Source: Chitinophagaceae bacterium (lineage in GTDB: Bacteria; Bacteroidota; Bacteroidia; Chitinophagales; Chitinophagaceae). From it: DNA of 45,530 nucleotides. Below are positions 8,111 to 17,701 of the stretch, piece by piece. Within the stretch, counting starts at the first letter, position 1; every line of letters starts with the position of its first letter. The stretch is taken from positions 1 to 45,530 of the forward strand of contig JANPZZ010000010.1 of NCBI GenBank assembly GCA_024707305.1. The letters run 5' to 3'. Both the position numbers and the translations under genes were made by a program. The notes under the pieces are model-generated. The model worked only from the letters and a program-made list of their open reading frames with translations. It did no database searches and was not told the origin of the DNA.

Positions 8111-9413
8111 TTATTTCAGAGAAACGGTACATATCTGCCTGAAAGTCCCTTTCCGGCCTTTTATCACCCGGTTAAAAAACACTTCATTACGCGGGGACCA
8201 AATAACAGCTCCGTTCGGTTCATAACCGACACCTTTATTTTCCGTAACCGGAAACGTGTTGCCGTTTGCAATATCAACTATCCACACCCGTTCATCGGCG
8301 AGCATGGATGCATATTTTCCATCATAACTGAAATTGAAGGGACCCGATGCTGACGATGGCAGATGACTGAGTTGCCGCGGTTCACCGCCATTCGGTGATA
8401 TTACCCATAACTGCACAATCTTATTTTTATCTTCTCTGAAAAAACCAATCAGCGACCCATCAGGCGTACTACGCAACCAATGCCGGGGTGTTGCGCTCAC
8501 ACCATCCTGCATAAAACTGATCCTTCTGTGCTGAATAACGGGAGGAGCTTCAGGCAACTTTGTCGCACCCGCCGATGCAGGATTTTGTTGCACCCATTCC
8601 GGTAAATCGTCAGGTATATCAGAAACAAATATATCCGTTATCGTTTGACCATTGTCGTTTACAACATGTCCCTGCCAGGCAATTGCTTTGTGCTGTCGTG
8701 TGCCGTCGGCTTTTAAATACCCGTCGCTCCCTATCCAGCATTCATCAAAGGCTTTTGAAACTTCATTGGTTCCGGGTTTGGGCTCTTTCACTACAGGAAC
8801 CAGCAAAACGGAATACATCGTTCCGCTTTTATTCTCAACGCTATCTGTTCCGGGAACTTTTACTTCACCCGGAAACATCACTCCTACTGTTCGCAAATCG
8901 GCTAAAGGAATTATCTGTTTTGGCAGCTTCTGCAATCAGATGGTCATTGTAAGTAAAACTAATCCAGTTGTCGCGGCCACTCCAGGTATGCGCGTGCGTG
9001 CCACCTCGTAAGGCACCGGGTGTAGAGGGCGTGTTCATATCACGCGCATCCATCCAAATGGGTTCATTGGGCTTTCCCCATTTGATTCCGATGCCTGTTC
9101 TACGTGTAAATGAATAAGGATTCTCTTTGTTGGCATTCTGAATGCCGCCGAGAAATAACAACATCTTCCCATCGGGCGACCAGGTGGCCGCACCTACACC
9201 GGGACCATATTCCGTCTGATTTTTTGTTTTGTAAACAATAATATCCTCTCCTGTTTCGATATCTAAGACGCGGATTTCTCCATTCGCTGCAAGTGCGCCA
9301 TCATCATTGCGGGTGTCGTAAACGATATATCGTCCGTCGGGGGAAATGCATTGGGTGCTATTCAAACAATGTCCAAAAGGCTCCTTCGTAATTTGTCGTT
9401 CTTCGTTCTTCAT
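8111..9413 (-). CDS. DUF3748 beta-propeller protein (YidR-like), one frameshift
   Basis: The protein has TolB/WD40-like PD40 repeats (CISPDGRYIVYDTRNDDGAL, ATWSPDGKMLLFLGG, then NFSYDGKYASMLADERVWIV). The TYNDHLI...DLRTVGVMFPG junction and overall length fit the DUF3748 family that includes E. coli YidR. The reading frame breaks at about 8904-8906. Removing one base from the AAA run (TTT in the gene) joins AAKTDNS to LADLRTVGVMFPGEV and gives 433 residues. No signal peptide is seen, so it is probably cytoplasmic. It lies downstream of the AraC gene on the same strand and may belong to the same glycan locus. Function is unknown. Confidence 0.78.
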
Positions 9414-9543
9414 CCAAGTCTATTCTTATAGCACTAAATTAATTTCATTCGTCCATTGTTCTAACCCTATAGTCTGTGCGGCTACAGTAGGCAACTTATT
9501 TCACATTTGCCGTTTTCCGCTTCACGGCTCTCACGCCTCACGT

Positions 9544-10422
9544 CTACGCCACACACTGTTCCTTATACTTCCTCTTATACTCGAACGGCGTATAACCGGT
9601 AAACCGTTTAAAGTGTCTGTAAAAATTGGAAACGTTATTGAATCCGCATTCATAACAAACAATCGCAATCGAAAACCGGTCTTCCATAATCATCCGGCAG
9701 GCATGGCTGATGCGAATTTCTGTGAGGAAATCGAGGTAAGTTTTATTGGTTATCGATTTGAAATAACGGCAGAATGAGTTCACACTCAAATTGGCGATCA
9801 CTGAAATTTCTTCGAGATTGATATCTTTCTTGAAATTTGTAAGTGTATATGCAATTACATTGTTAAGGCGCATCGATTCATTTTCATTCGGCTTATAAAA
9901 TGCATGTGCCGATGCAATCGTGGTTACTTCCTCACGCTCGCTGATGATCTGCAGTATTTGTAATAAATAAATGATGCGTTCAAATCGGTTTGCTTTCACG
10001 ATGCGGTACATCAGGTCGCGAACCAGATCGGCAGATTCGCCGTGAATCAATAACCCTTTTTTCGCCAGTTCAAAAATGCGCGGAATCAGGTAGGCTTCCG
10101 GCAATTGAAAGAAGTCTTTGCCCAGGCAGGCAGGCGAAAACTGGATTACAATTGCTTCCACCGAATAATCCGCAGCATCAGTGATTTCATGTTCCTTTCC
10201 CCGCCAGGCATGCGGCAGGTTTTCACCCAGCAAAATCACTTCTCCTTCGCGGAAATGGGACACATTGTCGCCAATCAGGCGAATACCTTCGCCTTTGATG
10301 GTAAAATGGAGTTCCAGCTCGGGGTGGTAATGGAGGGGTTTGCCGAAATTGGGCAACTTGTCGTGCCGTACAGAAAATGAATCCTGAATAGGCACCGGCA
10401 CTTTGTGAAAATGAGGTTTCAT
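9544..10422 (-). CDS. AraC-family transcriptional regulator with cupin sensor
   Basis: A 292-residue one-component regulator. The N-terminal cupin (PLHYHPELELHFTIKGEG, residues about 28-90) should bind a sugar. The C-terminal part has two helix-turn-helix units: LEEISVIANLSVNSFCRYFK and IAIVCYECGFNNVSNFYRHF, then KRFTGYTPFEYKR. I placed the start at MKPHFHKVPV (10422), where relatives begin, instead of the ATG at 10494. It is the last regulator-type gene of the minus-strand sugar cluster and the natural candidate to control it. Its promoter region has a 17-bp motif also found upstream of fucI. Confidence 0.87.
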   Translation of the reverse strand: MKPHFHKVPVPIQDSFSVRHDKLPNFGKPLHYHPELELHFTIKGEGIRLIGDNVSHFREGEVILLGENLPHAWRGKEHEITDAADYSVEAIVIQFSPACLGKDFFQLPEAYLIPRIFELAKKGLLIHGESADLVRDLMYRIVKANRFERIIYLLQILQIISEREEVTTIASAHAFYKPNENESMRLNNVIAYTLTNFKKDINLEEISVIANLSVNSFCRYFKSITNKTYLDFLTEIRISHACRMIMEDRFSIAIVCYECGFNNVSNFYRHFKRFTGYTPFEYKRKYKEQCVA

Positions 10423-10545
10423 GGCGCAGTCGTTTAGATGATTGAATGACGTCAGCAACAACTTTCCCGAATGCTGTACAAATTTATCATTCAAAATAAC
10501 AGTTTCTAAAAGGCAATCGTATCCCCGAATTTAAGTGTTTCTACA

Positions 10546-10564
10546 GGAAAAACGATGTTTTTCC
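10546..10564. promoter_or_regulatory. Small perfect inverted repeat upstream of the AraC gene
   Basis: GGAAAAAC-gat-GTTTTTCC: 8-bp arms and a 3-nt loop, about 125 bp upstream of the AraC start. It could be an operator half-site pair or a leader hairpin; the sequence alone does not decide. Confidence 0.35.
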
Positions 10565-10600
10565 GGGGAAAAATGCGGTGAATTCTCAGGAGGATAAATG

Positions 10601-10617
10601 ATGGTAAGATTGTATAA
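10601..10617 (-). promoter_or_regulatory. Candidate operator, copy 1 (upstream of the AraC gene)
   Basis: ATGGTAAGATTGTATAA on the plus strand. The identical 17-mer occurs at 14734-14750 upstream of fucI. It lies between the kinase gene and the AraC gene, about 180 bp upstream of the AraC start. Confidence 0.5.
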
Positions 10618-10682
10618 AAAAATGTCAAGAAATTGGAATTCGTCCGGCTTTCAGGCCGGTGATATTATCAGGGTTCAGGCCT

Positions 10683-12326
10683 TCATAGATTCTTTTCTGC
10701 CATTTTACACAGCGTGATATATTTTTTATACCTGCGATTTAATAAGTCGGCTTTTGTTGCATTGGGTTCATACGTTTTATCAAATCCGGCGCCCATCGCC
10801 TGCATAGCTTCTTGTACATTTCGGTAAATGCCGGCGATTGTTGCGGCCAACATCGCTGCGCCGGCGGCACAGATCTGCGAGGAGCGGCTCACGCGAATAG
10901 GCATTCCCAGCACATCCGCCATCATCTGCATTACATACGGCGATTTACGGGCAATACCGCCCACGCCAATGATTCCTTTTACTTCCACACCTTCTTCTAC
11001 CAGTCGCTCTACAATGCGTTTGGCACCAAAGCAGGTGGCTTCCACCAGGGATGCATAGATTTCAGGGGCGGTGGTTCCAATATTCAGCTGCGCAATTGCC
11101 GCCTTTACCAGGAAGTTAGCATCGGGCGTGCGGCGGCCGTTGAACCAATCGATGGCCAACGCACTGTTGTCGTTTGTAACAATAGCGGCCGCTGCTTCAT
11201 CCAGTTTGCGTAGCAATGTATTTTCAATTTCCGCGGCGGATTCGTTGCTAATTGCAGTTCCTGCCTGGCGCACCGGCCACAAAAGGAGCTCACGAAACCA
11301 TGCATATACATCGCCAAAAGCAGACTGGCCGGCTTCCAGTCCCACCATTCCGGGAATAATGGAACCATTTACCTGTCCGCAGATGCCGCGAACGAATTTA
11401 TTTCCAAACTGGGCTTTGGGAACGACCAGCATATCGCAGGTGGAAGTGCCGATGATGCGGGTAAGATAACCCGGTTCAATTTGTGCACCCAGCGCTCCCA
11501 CGTGTGCGTCAATAGCACCGATACCAACTTTTACACTTGCAGACAAACCCAGTCGCTGCGCCCATTCTTCGCTCAAACAACCCGCGGCCCCATCGGCGGT
11601 GTACACATCCGGATCCATTCGTCCTGCATATATTTCCAGCAACGGATCCACGCTCCGCAAATAGGATGCAGACGGAAACCCTCCGTGTTCAGCCGCCCAC
11701 AGCGCTTTATGTCCCGCTGCACATACATTTCTTTTCAGCTTGCGCGCATCCGTTTGCCCGGTTAATAGAAAAGGCATCCAGTCGCAATGTTCCACCCAGG
11801 TAAAACATTGTGCGCGTACTTCATAATCGTTGCGCAATACGTTGAGCAGTTTTGCCCAAAACCATTCTGAAGAATAGATGCCGCCCGAATATTTCAGGTA
11901 ATCGATCTCCGATTTGGTATGATTGATTTCATCAGCTTCTTTGATGGATGTGTGATCTTTCCACAAAAAAAACATTGCGTTAGGGTTCTCGGCAAACTGA
12001 GGTAACAAAGCGAGTGGTGTGCCGTTGTTGTCAACAGCAACAGGCGTAGAGCCGGTTGTGGTAGCGCTGATAGAAGCAACATGATCCGCAGCGCCTGGTT
12101 CAGCATCTGCAAGGCATTCCTTTACCGCACGCTCCATGCTTTCGATATAATCCAGGGGATGTTGCCTGTACTGGCTACGCGATGGATCGCAATAGAGTCC
12201 CGCTTTCCATCGGGGATATTCTGCAACCGATGATGATTTCTCCTCACCGGTAATAGCGTTTACCAGTACCGCCCTTACCGAGTCGGTTCCAAAATCGAGA
12301 CCAATACAGAGAATATCAGGTTTCAT
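10683..12326 (-). CDS. FGGY carbohydrate kinase, L-ribulokinase (AraB)-like
   Basis: A 547-residue cytoplasmic sugar kinase. The N-terminal phosphate loop ILCIGLDFGTDSVRAVLV, then YPRWKAGLYCDPSRSQYRQ and HPLDYIESMERAV, are typical of AraB-type ribulokinases. The second-domain motif GVGGIARKSPYVMQMMADVL binds ATP. Length fits AraB (566 in E. coli). I start at MKPDILCIG (12326); the frame stays open upstream only because it runs into a heptanucleotide repeat, giving an implausible MSDDRCPMTDHHSS extension. It should phosphorylate a ketose made by the FucI-like isomerase encoded just upstream. Candidates are L- or D-ribulose or L-fuculose. Confidence 0.85.
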   Translation of the reverse strand: MKPDILCIGLDFGTDSVRAVLVNAITGEEKSSSVAEYPRWKAGLYCDPSRSQYRQHPLDYIESMERAVKECLADAEPGAADHVASISATTTGSTPVAVDNNGTPLALLPQFAENPNAMFFLWKDHTSIKEADEINHTKSEIDYLKYSGGIYSSEWFWAKLLNVLRNDYEVRAQCFTWVEHCDWMPFLLTGQTDARKLKRNVCAAGHKALWAAEHGGFPSASYLRSVDPLLEIYAGRMDPDVYTADGAAGCLSEEWAQRLGLSASVKVGIGAIDAHVGALGAQIEPGYLTRIIGTSTCDMLVVPKAQFGNKFVRGICGQVNGSIIPGMVGLEAGQSAFGDVYAWFRELLLWPVRQAGTAISNESAAEIENTLLRKLDEAAAAIVTNDNSALAIDWFNGRRTPDANFLVKAAIAQLNIGTTAPEIYASLVEATCFGAKRIVERLVEEGVEVKGIIGVGGIARKSPYVMQMMADVLGMPIRVSRSSQICAAGAAMLAATIAGIYRNVQEAMQAMGAGFDKTYEPNATKADLLNRRYKKYITLCKMAEKNL

Positions 12327-12400
12327 GAATACCTGTTTATAAATATTTGAAGAATATTTTTCAGTTTCCGCATGTTCGATGATGGATGAGTGATGATCGG

Positions 12401-12881
12401 TCATCGGACATCGGTCATCGGACATCGGTCATCGGACATCGGTCATCGGACATCGGTCATCGATCATCGGACATCGTTTCCCCGGCTAGGCCCACAACGC
12501 GTCCCGTCGGGACGCAAAAGAAATGGGGATGTCGCTTGCTAACCACAACCCGTCCCTTCGGGACGGCGCATTCATCGAACAAAATTTGTTTCGTCCATCA
12601 GTCAACGACCATTGGTCATCGGACATCGACCATCGATCATCGGACATCGGTCATCGGACATCGATGGTCGATCATCGGACATCGATCATCGACCATCGAT
12701 CATCGATCATCGATTCCCCGCTCACATGTCGTCCCTTCGGGACTAAGACGATTTGGCGATTTCCGTTGCTACAGATATCCCGTCCCTTCGGGACGGCGCA
12801 TTCATCGATGAAAAATTTGTTTCCTACATCGACCATCGGTCATCGGACATCGGTCATCGGACATCGATCATCGATCATCGA
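12401..12881. repeat. Heptanucleotide repeat arrays interleaved with REP-like hairpins
   Basis: Three arrays of a 7-bp unit, consensus NCATCG(G/A): 12401-12476 (about 11 units), 12602-12713 (16 units) and 12826-12881 (8 units). Between them are four copies of the 15-nt hairpin CGTCCC-ttc-GGGACG or a variant, at 12500-12514, 12551-12565, 12730-12743 (last base lost) and 12781-12795. Two of these continue identically as ggcgcattcatcga and a degenerate aaaatttgtttc tract. The block fills the gap between fucI and the kinase gene. Confidence 0.85.
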
Positions 12882-12885
12882 TTCT

Positions 12886-14656
12886 CTAACTATACAACGG
12901 CCCATAAACCTGGCATGCACGATAGTCAGCACCTTCATTATTCATTCCATATGCACTCCATGCCGATGGACGCATGATATTTTCGTCGGCTACATTGTGC
13001 ATGCAAACCGGAATGCGTAGCATGGATGCGAGCGCAATCAAATCGGCACCAATATGTCCATAGCTGATGGCACCGTGGTTTGCTCCCCAGTTCAACATTA
13101 CCGTGTACACATCGCGGAAGCGGCTATCATTTGTGAGGCGTGGTACAAACCAGGTCGTTGGCCACGTACGGTCGGTACGTTCATCTAATGTTTTATGTAC
13201 TTCTTCGGGAATATCAACACTCCAGCCCTCTGCAATTTGTAAAACAGGACCCTGCCCTTTGATGAGGTTAAGTCTGCACATTGTTACAGGCATTCCACCG
13301 CGGCTGAGGAAGTTGGATGAATAACCACCACCACGGAAGTAGTCGCGGTTGGCAGGATACCACGTTGTAGCATCCAGGCAATCTTTGGCTTCCTGCCCGG
13401 TAATTTCCCAGAAAGGTTTCATGGCAGGTTGCCCGTCGCGGCTCTGGCGACCTGTTCCATCCAGCGTAGCTGCCCCTGAATTGATCAGGTGAATGAATCC
13501 ACCAGAGGCCAATCCGGTTACATCCCAACCACTCACACGTTTTACCGCCTCAGGACTCCAGTATGTTCTTACGTCGGCAAAAATCTGCGCGGTATTCGTC
13601 AACAAATAATTAAACAACATCGACACGCCATTCAATGCATCATTTTCAGTTGCTACCATATATGGCGCGCGAATGCCATTCCAGTCGAAAGAAGAGGTAA
13701 GCAATGCTTCTGAGAAATCGCCATTGGGTAAAAAGTCGGTCCATTGGCGCTGCCCCTGGAAACCGGAAACGATTGCGTTGTGCCCCAATGCTTCTTCTGC
13801 AAATCCAATCTTTTTCAATGCATCATTTCCAACCATCAGGTCGCGGATGATCATTGTCATTTTTACAACAAACTCCCAATCCTTATCTTTCTCTTCGCGA
13901 CTTTTTACTTTATGCGGTTGGTTGAAATCCTGTCCTTCACGACAATTTTCACGCGTCCAGGCAATGGCTTTTTCATATTCTGCTTTATCATAAATGCCTT
14001 GTTCAATGCGGCGCAAAACTTCGGTAGAATCAACATATTCTGTACGCATGCCCAGGTATTCCTGGAAGAAATCAGGATTTACAATGGATCCTGCGATACC
14101 CATAGAAACCGATCCGATGGCGAGATATGATTTGCCTTTCATGATGGCAGTTGCCAATCCTGCACGTGCGAAACGTAGCAGCGCTTCACGTACGTCGCCC
14201 GGAATTTGCGAATCGCCCATGTCCTGCACATCACGACCATAAATACCAAAGCAGGGCAGGCCTTTTTTGGTTGTGCGCCGACAGCGTTGCTGCCAGGTAC
14301 ACAGCACCTGGGCGTTCTGTGCCATTAAATCCCCAGATTGCTTTGGGTAAAAGAGGATCCATGTCCATCGTTTCAGAGCCATAACACCAGCAGGGCGTAA
14401 CCGAGAGTGATACGCCAACATTATTTACGGCAAATTTTTCAGCGCACTCCGCGGCTTCCTTCACCCCACCAATGGTACTGTCGGCAATAACGCATTCTAC
14501 CGGCGATCCATCGGGATATCGTAATACAGAACTATATAATTCAGCCACGGCTTTGGCCATATTCATTGTAGTATCTTCCAGTGATTCACGGATGCCACCG
14601 AGGCGGCCATCAATTATCGGACGGATGCCAATACGAGGGAATGGGGTCGATTTCAT
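12886..14656 (-). CDS. fucI: L-fucose/D-arabinose isomerase, one frameshift
   Basis: FucI interconverts L-fucose/L-fuculose and also D-arabinose/D-ribulose, with Mn2+. Blocks very close to E. coli FucI are present: [47 protein letters not shown] and [18 protein letters not shown]. The three residues I know as metal/active site in the E. coli enzyme are retained: Glu in ATENDALNG, Asp in [13 protein letters not shown] and His in [12 protein letters not shown]. The frame breaks at the T6 run 14263-14268 (A6 in the gene). Dropping one base joins AHNQK to GLPCFGIYG and gives 589 residues, against 591 in E. coli. It is followed by the repeat block and then the kinase gene. Confidence 0.92.
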
Positions 14657-14701
14657 AATATAATAGTTTGATCACCAACGCTGACAGCGAAGGTGTATGG
14701 T

Positions 14702-14750
14702 CAAATACAACCTTAAAATTATCAGGGAATGCTATGGTAAGATTGTATAA
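14702..14750 (-). promoter_or_regulatory. Candidate fucI promoter with operator copy 2
   Basis: The 17-mer ATGGTAAGATTGTATAA (plus-strand reading) is at 14734-14750, identical to the copy upstream of the AraC gene. At 14702-14709 the minus strand reads TGTATTTG, one mismatch from the Bacteroidota -7 element TAnnTTTG, 46 bp from the fucI start. The 17-mer thus sits about 25-40 bp upstream of the -7 element, a usual position for an AraC-type activator. Confidence 0.5.
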
Positions 14751-14810
14751 TTCTAACAAGCTGTTGTAGGAAATTAGCGTTATCCGTGGCCATCGACCAC
14801 GGATAACGTT

Positions 14811-16380
14811 TTAGACTTCCGACAGCGACTTTTTCTTTTTGAGGGAACTTACCAGTATGCCAACGAGGAAGATTACCAATGTACCCACTACAATCGTCAT
14901 GTTTGCATGCAGTGGATTGCGGAACTGGCTGTATTCTTCGGGAATGAGGTTGGAGAATGTCATCCACATAATCACCAGTATACCGGTCACAGCACCGATG
15001 AGCGCAGCAATATTGCCACTGCGTTTGCTGATGATACCCAGCAGGAACAAACCCAACATACCTCCGGCGAAGATGCCGGAAAGCTGCCACCATATATCGA
15101 GTACACTTTTTACACCAATCATCAATACACCTGCAATCATTCCCAGTAAACCAAAAACCACGGTGCCGATATGTAATAAACGCAGTTCTGATTTTCCGGA
15201 AATACCATTGCGGATATATCGTTTATAAATGTCTTCTGCAAAAACCGTTGCAGATGCATTCATACCGGAACTAATGGTACTCATGCCGGCGGAAAGTATC
15301 GCAGATATTATCAGACCCACCAATCCCGCGGGAATCATGGTTACCATAAAATGCGGCATTACTTTATCGCCATAATCTTCTGGTTTAAGTGATGATGCCA
15401 GGGCTGATAATTCAGCTGAAGATGCGCCAGAACCCAAACGTTCTGCCGCCACCTGCAGTTTTACAGGATCAAGCAGTCCGGGGTTATGCTGGTAATATGC
15501 ATATAAACAGGTACCAATCACGAAGAACAGCAGTGAAGCGGGAACATAAATCCATACGCATAACCAAATCGACTTCGAGGCTTCTTTTTTAGATGTTGCG
15601 GTATGATATCGCTGAACATAGTTCTGGTCCATACCAAAATTGTTCAGGTTAATAAAGAAACCATAAAGCAATATCACCCAAAAGCCGGATTGTGTAAAAT
15701 CGAGATCGATACTACCAAGGCTGAATTTGTTGTCGTTTGATCCTACTTCGAAAATTTTCCCGATACCTCCATCTACATTTGATACAACGAGGTAAACGAT
15801 CAGTACAGCGCCCAGTGTTTTGAGAATACCCTGCACCACTTCTGTCCATATCACGGCCTCAATACCGCCCATTACGGTATATAAAATGATACAGGCTCCT
15901 GTTACCAGCATAATCATTTGCATGTTGTAACCTGTAAGTGCCTGCAGTGTGAGTGATAATCCGAAGAAGATGGAACCCATTCGCGCAATTTGTGTAAGCA
16001 GAAAACAAACTACTGCATAGGTGCGCGCCCAGGCGCCAAATCGTTTTTCAAGATTTGTATAGGCTGATACTTCGCCGGTACTGCGATAAAACGGAACAAA
16101 GTATTTTTGCAGCCACCCATGCTGCAAGCGGCATGGATAAACTAAATGCAAATGCATTCCAGTTGCTACCAAATGCTTTACCCGGCACACCTAAAAATGT
16201 ATTGCTACTTAGAAACGTTGCATAAATGGACAAGCCAATAGCCCACCCTGGTATATGCCCCGACGCAGTTGTGAACTGGCCTGCACTTTTATTTTTTCGT
16301 GAAAATGCATACCCAACATATACCATCGCAACGAGGTATAGAAGGATAATACCGATGTCGATAAGAGGCAACGTTTTCAT
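14811..16380 (-). CDS. Sodium:solute symporter (SSS family), one frameshift
   Basis: A Na+-coupled transporter with about 13-14 transmembrane helices. Start MKTLPLIDIGIILLYLVAM (16380), then GYAFSRKNKSAGQFTTASG and GWAIGLSIYATFLSSNTFLG. The SSS signature region is around ISAILSAGMSTISSGMNAS. The frame breaks at the T5 run 16104-16108; removing one base joins AAWVAAK to YFVPFYRSTGEVSAY and gives 522 residues. The family includes SGLT-type sugar and SiaT-type sialic-acid symporters in Bacteroidota. With fucI and the kinase downstream it is the likely importer of their sugar. Specificity cannot be read from the sequence. Confidence 0.88.
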
Positions 16381-16420
16381 AATATCAGTCGTTTCAGTTT
16401 CAAAACCGGAGCCAGCGAGT

Positions 16421-16502
16421 AGTAAGTAGTAAGTTTGAAAACGCGATGCGTCAGAACCTACCAAAGTAACTAACAGCCTTTTATTTTAACTCACTACTTA
16501 CT
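16421..16502. repeat. Imperfect inverted repeat around the symporter/sialidase junction
   Basis: AGTAAGTAGTAAGTT (16421-16435) pairs with AACTCACTACTTACT (16488-16502) with one mismatch, across a loop of about 52 nt. It occupies the gap between the sialidase-like gene and the symporter gene and may give a structured leader or processing site. Confidence 0.4.
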
Positions 16503-16504
16503 TC

Positions 16505-17645
16505 TCACAGCTTTTCCGGATCGAGTATCGCGTGTTTTATTTCGCGACGATCGTATGTATAAGTGATATGTATTTTGTTATCAGAAGTTTGAATCACGGC
16601 AGGATAAGCATAACCATGTTCATTTGGCACGTTCTCCAAAGTCATTACCGGCGTCCATTTCTTTCCGTCTTTCGAAATCGCAACGTTCAGGATATTTCTT
16701 CCTTTTGGTTGTTCGCCCTCTTTCGTGCTGTGGTTATACACCAGCAACTGGCGACCGTCGTTTAAAGTCACAGCATCCGTTCCTGAATTTGGATTGGGAA
16801 GATCGAGCGCTCTCATTGGCGACCAGGTGCGGCCATTGTCAGTTGACCAGCTTTCTGAAAGAACCGATTGTCGCGTACGACATACCACCTGCATTGATCC
16901 ATCGGGGTAATGCAAAATGCTGGGCTGTATGGCGTCGAACTCGACTCCGTCGTGGATGGGACCAACAACCTCCCAGGTTTTCGCGGTGTCTTTACTGATT
17001 TCAAAATATACTCTCCAGTCCTGGTCGGGTGCTTCGCCCACAGGATATTCAATACTTGTTGGACTGATCAATGTTCCATCGGCAAGCATCACTGGTTTGT
17101 TTTTAATTGGGCCGAGTAAATGGCCAACCTTTGGATCCTCGCCCATCTTCTCGGGCGTTGACCATGTTTTTCCATTGTCTGAAGAACGCATCAGCATTCC
17201 CCACCAGGTTTGCGGGCCGGGGCCTACTTTATAAAACAGGAGAAGATCGCCACCGGACACCTGAAACAAAACGGGATTCCAGCAGGGATAACGCAGTGTA
17301 TCATTGATAACGCCATTCACCACTTCCACCGGTTTTGTCCAGCGCCCCTTCCTCCATTTTTGTCAAATAAATACCAACATCTTTATTGCCTTCATGTGTA
17401 CCTCCAAAATAAGCGAGCATCAATCCCGCAGGCGTTTCAACAATCGTGGATGCATGACACTGAGGTGTGGGTTTATCCTTTTCTGTAAAACAAGTTCGTT
17501 GGAAATACAGGCGCCCTGGCCAGCTTCAATTTTAGCAGGAAGGTGGTATCGACCGGTAATGTCGTTCGGTTTGTTGTCGGTAGCATTGTTGCAGGAAACC
17601 GCTGCTAACAAAAAAAAGAGAATAAAAAAATTGCTTTCTAATCAT
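16505..17645 (-). CDS. BNR sialidase-like lipoprotein, three indels
   Basis: A secreted BNR-repeat glycosidase-like protein. The ATG at 17645 gives MIRKQFF, then, after removing one base from the A7 run at 17624-17630, ILFFLLAAVSC with a lipobox. Adding one base at the A4 run 17487-17490 joins NELV to FTEKDKPTPQCHASTIVET. Removing one C at 17345-17348 joins KMEEG to RWTKPVEVVNG. The corrected protein has 379 residues. Asp boxes are visible (RSSDNGKTWS, SWSTDNGRTWSP, ISKDGKKWTP), as is the N-terminal HASTIVETPAGLMLAYFGGT block common in sialidase-like exo-hydrolases. Actual activity on sialic acid is not shown. It sits between MFS and SSS transporter genes. Confidence 0.8.
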
Positions 17646-17701
17646 CGTACTTAATTAATGGCTCAATATAAAGTAAAACTATTCATGAACCTTCGTTGAC
17701 G

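Noticed and set aside
12327..12425. N-terminal extension of the kinase to 12425
   Set aside because: The extra residues (MSDDRCPMTDHHSS...) come from the heptanucleotide repeat; homologues start at the ILCIGLDFGTDS block.
12401..12881. CRISPR array
   Set aside because: The unit is 7 bp with no unique spacers of constant length and no cas genes nearby; it is a tandem repeat.
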